Program-made: the position numbers and the translations under genes
Shown: positions 55,834 to 64,000 of the stretch, one piece after another
How the letters are laid out: every line of letters starts with the position of its first letter
How positions within the stretch are numbered: position 1 is the stretch's first letter
Assembly: GCA_014825775.1 (NCBI GenBank)
Contig: MVAQ01000025.1
Location: 1-64,000, forward strand
Length of the DNA stretch: 64,000 nt
Direction: 5' to 3'
From: Krasilnikovozyma curviuscula
Lineage: Eukaryota > Basidiomycota > Tremellomycetes > Cystofilobasidiales > Mrakiaceae
Notes under the pieces: generated by a model
Told to the model about the DNA's origin: nothing
The model's database searches: none
Seen by the model: the letters and a program-made list of their open reading frames with translations, nothing else

Positions 55834-58800
55834 ATGCCCTATAGTGAAGCTTCTGATGATGATTTTGGAAACTTTGTGGTGGATGAGGCAGCACTAGAGG
55901 AGATAGAGAAGCTCGAGGCTATCGCCAGTGCCTCGTCCAAGGTAACAACCCCACGACGGCAACAGGCTCGTCGACCATCCAACGAAGCAACCCATCCTCA
56001 TCAAGAGCCAGTACAGCAACACCAACACCAACAGAAGCTACCCCGAAAATCAAATCTTGGAGCACTTGACTCTTCACCTGAAGCAAGACCAAGCAGGCCC
56101 TCGCTCTTGCGGCAGGATCCCACGTCTGAAGCGTACGATGACTTTGACAGCTTCATGGTTGATGCAGCGGCTCTGGAAGATATTGAAAGGATTGAAGCTA
56201 TTGCATCTGCTCGAAACCAAGGAGCTCTCAACAGAATGGCCTCTCTTCCTCCAAGAGCTACCGCGACAACGAACTCACACTTTAAGAGGCAACTTTCTCC
56301 ACGACAGCAACCCCCAAACAATCCTTTTATCCAACATAACCTATGCCAACAACCACAACAACAGAAGAAAGCTGCAGAGGTCATCGACTTGGTGGACTCA
56401 GGAGACGAGTTCTCGGACGTCGAGTTTTCTGTGGAGAAGCTGGGTGAAATCGACAACCTTGCAAAATGTGCACCGAACACTCAAGCTCCTAAAGCAAATC
56501 ACCCTATCTTCAACCCACAACGCTCCACTGCAGGTTTATCTAGAAACACGCCTATTGAACTTGATCCCTTTGAACCACCAAAGACTCAAGGCTTAGTGAA
56601 GAAACCCGGTAAAGCATGGAATCGGACAGCGTTTGCGGGAACGGGTAGACTGAAGAATAAAGGAAGAGATTTCGATGAGAGCGAAGAAGACGATTTCGAT
56701 GACGATCAAGATTGCGCGTTTGAACAGTTTCCGATTGGCTTTGTTGATCGTAAGTCCCATAACTGCTACATGTGACTTCGGTGCTCAATTCCATTTCGAA
56801 TGATCATCTTATCGCTTTCTTTTAATCCTATAGCGAAAAAGTAAAGTGTTACGCTCTGTTGACTTTCCTTGCCTGCCTCTTTCAATGTCGCTGACTCTCG
56901 TCTCCTTCCATCAAACGCGCTGCCCACACAAAGATCGGTAAATTCATTTTTTGATGAGACACACACCGTATCTCAATTAACAAAGATGATTTGTTCCTAT
57001 ACTCTGAATCAGCTCCCTCCTCTCAAGCATAAATGTGACGAAGATGCTATCAAGTCGTGGATCTATCCTATTAACCTACCCAAACGAGACTACCAGTACA
57101 ACATTGTCCGTCGCTGTCTGTTCCAGAACACTCTGGTCGCACTTCCAACAGGTCTGGGGAAAACTTTTATAGCTGGAGTTTTAATGCTGAACTGTGAGCT
57201 GCCTCACACTAATGGCGACCCTGCATCTACTTTTACTTTCTGACTACTCAAACCCCTCTATTAGATTCTAGATGGTTTCCCACTGGAAAAATTTTCTTCA
57301 TTGCACCAACCAAACCGCTTGTGAATCAACAAGCTTCCGCATTCCCTGAGACGTGTGGTTTCCTTCACAGCCAAGTATGCACCTTGGTCGGCGATGTAAA
57401 CAAAGATATTAGAATGAAGATGGTGAGCCTTACTGCCTTTTCTTCTCCATTCGGTGCTGCATTTCCTGATATATCCTATAATGCTCGTTCATAGTATCCT
57501 AAGAAGACTGTGTTTTTCATGACAGCACAGACTCTTTACAATGATCTTGAGAAGGGCAGACTGGATCCAACAGAGGTCATGCTCCTTGTCGTCGGTGGGT
57601 TTTATTGTCATGAAATATGTAAGATGGTATCTACTGAAGCTCGTTTCTGATGCAGACGAAGCGCATCGAGCAACGGGTAGGCACGCCTATGCTCAGGTCG
57701 TCCGGTTCCTTCAATCTCGAAATCACAACTTCCGAATACTTGCCCTGACGGCGACACCTTCTGGGAAGCCTGAAGGAGTTCAACAGCTCATTGATAATCT
57801 TCACATTAGTCATATAGAAATTAGAGATGAAGAGAGCATCGACTTGAAGAAATATGTTCACAAGAAGGTGAGCAGCCTTTGACCCTCTTCCTTAATTTCG
57901 CCACTAATCCTGTCTCACATCGTCCTGCGCAAGAACACTGAGCTAGTCCTCGTAAAAATGACTCCAAATGTTATCAAACTTCGAGATATGCTTGCCAAAT
58001 TGATGAGAGTGAGTTGCAGTTGGACTCCTCGGCCTCGTCATGAACCCCTCACTGATTTCGATCAAATAGCCGCTCATACAGGCACTGATCCAAGCCGGAC
58101 TTCTGCGAGAATTCGAATCAGATCCTTCTCGAATCCATCCCTTTAGACCTCACGCCCTCAGGGGGGAAGAGATGAAAAAGAAAAACTTCAAGTTGGTGTC
58201 TGTGCTCACAAAATTGGAGAGTTACGCTCGAGCTATGCAGTACCTTGTAAGCTGGATATCTCTTCACATTATAGGCACTCGACAAGGCGACGATCATATT
58301 GACCTGCTACCCAGCTCGAACACAGTATCGGCATGTTCCAGGAGTCATTGACTCAATCAAACGCCAAAAAATCCAGTTCTTCGAATAAAGATTCTAAAAA
58401 GTCCAGCAACTCCAAAGATTCTGCTGATATTGCTTTGATTGTCGCCGCAGTTGAACAAATGAAAGCTGTCGGCGGATTCGTACCTCATGCAAAGATGGAC
58501 CGGCTGATGGATCTGCTTCAAGACCATTTCAGTCCTAGAAAAGATGGAGATGGCAAAGGAGATTTGGACCCTAAAACCACCAGAGTGATGGTGTTTTGTC
58601 TGTACAGGCAGTGTGTGGACGAGCTTGTGGTAAGTTCTAAATCACTCTCTCTCTTGAACAATATCCGTTGTAAATTAGATGACCTGCTAATTTTTATCAC
58701 TGCAGAACCATCTCAATATGTCTCCTTTGATTCGAGCATTTGGATTCGTTGGGCAGGGCACTGATACTGTGGGGAAGAAGGGTTTGAAGCAAAGCGAGCA

Positions 58801-61024
58801 ACTTCAAGTAAAACTATTTGTTTTGCTCCCTTCTGATACTATCGCTCATCTTACGCACTATTCTTAAGGCAGTAAAAGATTTCAAGTCTGGGACGATCAA
58901 CGTTCTAGTCGCGACGTCGATAGGAGAAGAGGGTCTGGATATCGGTGCAGTTGACAAAATCATTTGTTACGATGCTCAAAAAAGCTCGGTCCGAATGGTA
59001 CGAATCTTCGCCATCCGTTTCACTCTCATACCTCTGTGTAAGAGTGTAATCCCTGTCGCTGACTGCTCTATTTTTCTTTTTACTTACAGCTTCAAAGAAT
59101 CGGTCGAACAGGAAGAAAGCGAGACGGTGAGATCATCGTTTTAATGGGCGAAGGTCGGGAAGAAGATGCTTGGAACAAGGCCAAGGAGAGCTACGAAAGC
59201 GGTGAGTCAAGAAAATGGTATCATAGATGTCTCATTTCTCACGTGTCTTATACACAGTTCAACACGCAATCACACACGGTGCAACCCTCGAGCTCTATGA
59301 CGATGTTCCCCGCTTACTTCCTGCGGACTGTAAACCTGAGGTCATATTTGAAGTGGTTCCTATTGATACTGCTTCTCCGGAAGTTATCAGTAAAGCTACA
59401 AGAAGGATTTCTGGTACTTCTAAACCTAAGGAAAAGGCCACTCGAGGGATAGCACTTCCGAAAGGGGCAGCTGTGGGATTCGTGAAAGCTGGCGACCTAA
59501 AAGCATCATTGAAGGGAGGGGAGCCTGAAACGCACTCTGTCGGTGACATGCCAGGCATGGCTCGCTCATCGTCAGACGCGGGTCATGGACGAAGCGCGGA
59601 TCGGAAAGGCAAAGGCCGTGCAGTCAGGAGCGATTCAGAAGAAGATGTGAAGAAAAATCCGATGAAGAGATCAAGAACAGTGTCTGGAATTTCAAAGCTG
59701 ATAAAAAAGCGACGAGTTCTTAACAGTTGCCAGGATAGTGAGGACAGTGACGCTTCCATGGAGGATCTGGAAGAGCTCGCTGGGTTTCGAAAGGCGTCCG
59801 ACATCGTTTTTCGTCCCAAGCTGCAATCATCGTCAATCAAATCACATATTTCCTCCGAATCCTTGGTCATTCGACAACGTGGATTCGCCAAGTCAAATCG
59901 TGATTCATCTCACCGTGTTCCGTCTACGTTCAAAATCCCTTCAAGAGTCGATCCAGCAACTAAACTCAAACCTTACCCATCTCGTCCATCCAACAAGCTA
60001 CTACCTGAAACGTTTCAAAGTCAACCCAATACGGAAGACATGTCTTGGGTTCTTGGAGGAGAAGACGATACTGAAGATGACATTGATGTGGAACACGCTG
60101 ACAAAGACATTGACGATGGGATGCAGTCAACAGGAGATGAAGATCATTGTTCAGTTGCTAAGTTCAAACCGAAACTAATAGAAGTGGATGATGGTGATGA
60201 CGATGGCGGCAGCGATCAGCTACAACAAATAGCCTCTGCCTTCTCTCTCGCCTCAAAGCCTCGCGTCTTCGACAAACACATGCCATCACCCCAATTGTCT
60301 GTTAGCCGGACCTCATCACCACTTATGAACAGCCCTCTTCCAGTTTCTACTTATCCTGTAAGACGGCCAGGAGTGCGCCCTCGAGCAAACATCGTCTGCT
60401 CATCATCATCTCCCGAGCCCCAGCGCCAACGAGACCAAACCACAAAACAACTGCGCCACACCAAGATTATCGCACACATCCCTCGAGATGTAGCACAGTA
60501 TATTCAGCATGACGCTATGGACTCTCGCTCTTCTGGAGAAGACATGTCTGATGATGGTAGTGCTGTGCATGATGAACCAGACGAAGCAGACCTGGCATTC
60601 GTGGGAGATTTCGAAGCGACTCAAGCACCTAGAGGTACGGGGTTACTATCTTTCACAATCCTGTTGTCTGTAGTGGCTCACGTTGATTCTTTCAATTTTT
60701 TGCACGCAGAGTATAATCAATATGCAGCCCATATGGCTGGCCAATTCACTCAAGCTAACCCCCCGAGCCTCAAGTTTACGACCAACCGATACAACGCAGC
60801 AAAACCTTACCGACGACCGGAGATTCGAGGATCTGACAGTAGTCTCAGTCTTGGTAGTGCTGCTGATGATATCGGCAGAGGTTACGCCGAGGACTCGGAT
60901 GACTCCTTCGTCGCTGGCGACGATGAGGAGGTATCATTCTTGTAAGTGGGTCTATGGCATGTTCCTTTGAAACACTACCAACACCCACGCTTTCACCAAC
61001 ACCAGGGACAGCTCGGAAGTTTGA
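55834..61024 (+). CDS. MPH1: FANCM/Mph1-type DNA translocase
   Basis: This nuclear superfamily-2 ATPase branch-migrates DNA at stalled forks and D-loops. A long N-terminal exon carries two near-identical 25-residue motifs ([20 protein letters not shown] and [20 protein letters not shown]) with Q/P-rich spacers and an acidic end. The helicase core follows in short exons: [34 protein letters not shown] (Walker A), [28 protein letters not shown], a DEAH box ([14 protein letters not shown]), [15 protein letters not shown] and [15 protein letters not shown]. The second lobe has [35 protein letters not shown] and [18 protein letters not shown]. The long C-terminal tail (from about 59290) is polar and charged. 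The final exon after GTAAGT at about 60942 gives DSSEV and a stop at 61024. Core identity is firm; exact exon edges in the tail are less so. Confidence 0.93.
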
Positions 61025-61481
61025 TCTTCAGCTGGTTATGAATCGATTATCTGAGTTTAACCATAGCTTTCGTAGGTCATACCAGGGACGTTACTTATTG
61101 CCATCGCACACACCTGTTGCATCGCAGGTCTTTTTTGCAAGCTTCAATTTTTAGTACTGGAGAGAGGGGGCAAATAAGTTGTCCGTTTTGATGGCTATGA
61201 TTACCTAGATGATTACCTAGATATGAATTATGTTAATGGGCGAATCTCTTAAGGAGAGGCCATGCTGAGGGTATGGATGAGCTAGCTATATTGAATTGAT
61301 GGCTAAAGGCAATGAGAAATATGGAAGTCTAATACTACTTGAAACAGGGACGTTAATGCTATTGAGAAAAACCTTTGTAAATGGGAAACCTATGGACCGC
61401 AGACAGAGATCTGAAGAAAAGCGAAAGAAAAAACAAGATTTTGAAACGGAAGGAGAATCAAGAGTCAAGTATAAAAAAGGA
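61025..61481. other. Convergent intergenic region, MPH1 / transportin
   Basis: 457 bases between two converging genes, rich in A/T and AG stretches (61370-61490). It presumably holds both 3' ends. No gene was seen. Confidence 0.5.
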
Positions 61482-64000
61482 TCATAGGCCATATCGGACA
61501 CGGAGGCGCTCTTGAAGAGCCGGAGGGAATGCTCCGACCTGCGACGCCCAAGCTTCACCCATCATGCTCTTGTATTGGCCAAGGACCTGTATAGAAGAGA
61601 CAGTAATTGTCAGCATTGAGAAGTAATATAGGGCCTCATAACCTACCTTGGCAAACATGTTGTTCAATTCTTCGCTGGGAGTAGTCCACTTGCATACCGC
61701 GTTACAGAAGTAGATGAAATGCTACAGCAAGGCGAGAGAGCACGGGAGTCAGCTACAGAACAGAAATTAATGATCGGCAATCAATCATTTCCACTACTCA
61801 CCGGCAGAAGTCCGGTTGGGTTGACAGTGATAATATTACAGAAACCCATGAAAGCGGAAGCTTTCTCCTCGTTATCCTTGATCTCCCACAACGCAGTGCA
61901 CCAGTTCTTTGCAAACTTGTCCAAGTGAGAAGCAGCAACTTCTGGGAATATCAGACCCAGCCTGCCGATGGTGACAGCAGCATTTTCTAGAAGAGATTTG
62001 GGAGTACCTGGAGCAAGGAGGATGGCAATGAGGCACTGGTTAAGTCCAGGAACGTATGGCTGGAGTTGGTTGCGTAGTTCGGGAGAAGGATTAACTAAGA
62101 GATGTAAAGATAAAGAGAAAAGAAGTCAGAAGGTTTCAAATGAGCGACAATGGGAGTAACCTACCGGCGGTTGGTTTGCACTGAATGGCAATTTCTCCTA
62201 CGGCCCAAGCAGCATTATTGCACACGCTTACTTCATGGAACTGTGGCTGAGCGACCTGGTCCTGTATCTCTTGAAGAACTCTTGCCAGGAAGAGATGGAG
62301 ATATCCATTCAGGAGAGGACACGAAATGGCAATGTCTCCGAGAAGGGCATAAGCTGATTGTCTTACAGACGCTTCGTGATGCTAGGAAAGTAAAGACTTA
62401 ATTTTGATCATCCAGAAGACATATAAGTAGAAGAGAAACGTACATTCAGGCAACTCTGCAGCATTGCAACGAGAGGTGGGACTCCTTGAGTGCCGGGAGG
62501 AGCAACAAGCTCAGCCATTCCAGCCTTCAAGCCCTGTGTAAGACCAGAAAGGAGATCCAAAGCAACGATAAGGAAGGTCTTGTCTGGTTCATCATAGTCC
62601 TGACGCGCTCCTTGAGCCACCTCCCAGACAGCCTGAAGGTTGCTGGCGATTATTTTAAGGCATCGCTCATAAACTGGGACGGCGTATTTGGCGAAAGCCA
62701 TTCCAGAAGCGATGGTGACAGATGAGAAGCACTGAAGGAGACGAAATTGATTGTCAATAATAATAGCGAGGTAGACGCGGGGCTACTGACCTCCAGTAGA
62801 GGGATGATATCCTCATCAGTGTCCTGCAGTTTATTCCACTTCTCGATCAAGGGTGGCATCAGGATATCCACACACGCTTCGTTGTTCAGAGCATCTCCAA
62901 CAGAGTCGGCCAATGTACCGATAGCATCGTAAAGGATCAACAAATTCTTTTGTTGGTATTTTTGGAAGGCGAAGACAAGATTTCTGATGATTGGCTCGAG
63001 GAGTGGGGCGAGTTGAGAACCAGCTTCTTCTTCCAGAGTTGCAAAGGCACTGCAACCAGCTTCCTGTACTCGCTTGTTGTTGTCCAGAACCATTTTCAAC
63101 AACTGTTGTGTTGAGCGCAGAAAAGTCAGTCGCAAGGATGGAGACGGTCGAGAAGAGGAAATAGCTTACTCCTTCCATCGCTGGCAAGAAAAATTGTCCC
63201 AGAGCTCCGTTTGGTCCAGGAATAACACACCAGCTCGAGTATCGACCAATCGTCCAACAAGTAATGGCTCTGACCAAAGGTTTCAGGTCGTTTAGCATGT
63301 TGATGAGGTATGGGATGAGTGTTGGCAAGTGAGGTTCGATACCCTCAATACAACCTGGAAATTCAGCACATGATCAGTCGCTGCTACTCGGGTAGCCTGA
63401 GATTGCTGCGAGTTTCCAGTGGGTACTCACCTTCTGCCATAGCTCCCAATGCCAAAATACCGCACTCTCTTTGCAGCCAGTCCTCACTGAACAGCTTCTC
63501 CTTCAAGTAAGGCAACAAGATCTCGAGCAAGTCACCTTCAAACTGCACACTCATCACATCCAACGCAGCTGCCGAGCATTTACGCAAGTTCCACTCGGAA
63601 GAAAAGCCATCATCTGAATCTGCCTCATCGTCGGAGTATTCTTCCTCCTCCTCCTCTTCTTCCTCACCAAGATTTCTTGATTTACCAGCGCCTGAAGTTG
63701 ACGGCTTTGGAGTTCCGTCTTCGTTGTATTGTTGTCCAGATTCGAAACCGTGAGACTTTCCACCGTAGAATTTTGGCTTGATGTCCTCGGCTCTGTCAGG
63801 TACAGCAGCATCGTCTTCTTCACCGCCGTCCAGCCACATCAGATCCGTGTCAGTGTAAACCATTCCGTTGAGGAGGACTGGGGCGACTTTAGGCAAGAAC
63901 ACCTTCAAGTGGTCCTTGAGTTCATCAGATTCAGCGAATCCCAGCCAGAATTCGCAAGCTTCCAACGAGACGGATTCATCTCTATCCTGCATCGAGTAGA
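61482..64000 (-). CDS. KAP104: Transportin / karyopherin beta-2 (5' end beyond window)
   Basis: This nuclear import receptor binds PY-NLS cargoes such as hnRNP-type proteins and uses Ran. The window holds the C-terminal two thirds as HEAT-repeat exons. It starts inside [20 protein letters not shown] at the right edge. The H8 loop with an acidic run ([20 protein letters not shown]) leads straight into [20 protein letters not shown]. Further blocks are [96 protein letters not shown] and a C-terminus [12 protein letters not shown]. The acidic H8 loop followed by [12 protein letters not shown] is specific to transportin and separates it from importin-beta. The N-terminal Ran-binding repeats lie past base 64000. 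Confidence 0.95.

Noticed and set aside
1..64000. Biosynthetic, defence or mobile gene cluster
   Set aside because: Neighbouring genes belong to unrelated housekeeping pathways; I found no transposase, integrase, terminal repeats, CRISPR array or group of related enzymes.

Overview
This window is eukaryotic, from a yeast-like or filamentous basidiomycete, most likely Tremellomycetes (Cryptococcus/Kwoniella-like). The evidence is about two dozen protein genes on both strands, nearly all broken by short GT..AG introns (mostly about 50-75 bases), GC near 48-50 percent, compact spacing with several head-to-head gene pairs, and protein families typical of such fungi. No rRNA, convincing tRNA, transposon, CRISPR array or viral element was seen. 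Gene models were spliced by eye; splice sites not given explicitly should be read as approximate.

Left third (1-20 kb): the 3' part of a dihydroxyacetone-synthase/transketolase-type enzyme (minus, runs off the left edge); CTU2/NCS2 for tRNA wobble-uridine thiolation; an LSB1/PIN3-like SH3 protein; a YbhB-type PEBP protein; a lipase resembling bacterial family I.5 lipases; a dienoyl-CoA isomerase; a Tcp11-domain (Sok1-like) protein; the SAC1 phosphoinositide phosphatase; and RRP15 head-to-head with a pICln/Lot5-like protein.

Middle (20-41 kb): a second PEBP paralogue of the same gene structure; a Sir2-class deacetylase; a small unidentified four-exon gene; a beta-lactamase/transpeptidase-fold serine hydrolase; the eIF2alpha kinase GCN2; a 2-kb gap; a secreted GH18 chitinase; sorting nexin SNX3; and COX6A/COX13, which has an unusually long first intron and several microexons.

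Right third (41-64 kb): fimbrin; a Zn2Cys6 transcription factor; tubulin cofactor E; SAF4/CCDC130 head-to-head with mitochondrial homoaconitase LYS4; the proteasome phosphatase UBLCP1; the FANCM/Mph1 DNA translocase; and the 3' part of transportin (KAP104/TNPO1, runs off the right edge).

Most genes are unrelated housekeeping functions, and I see no biosynthetic cluster or defence island. The items most worth a second look are the COX6A splicing architecture, the duplicated N-terminal motif of the FANCM/Mph1 protein, the bacterial-type lipase, the DHAS-type enzyme with a palindromic CGG-N9-CCG in its promoter, the PEBP duplication, and two small genes or candidate genes that I could not identify.
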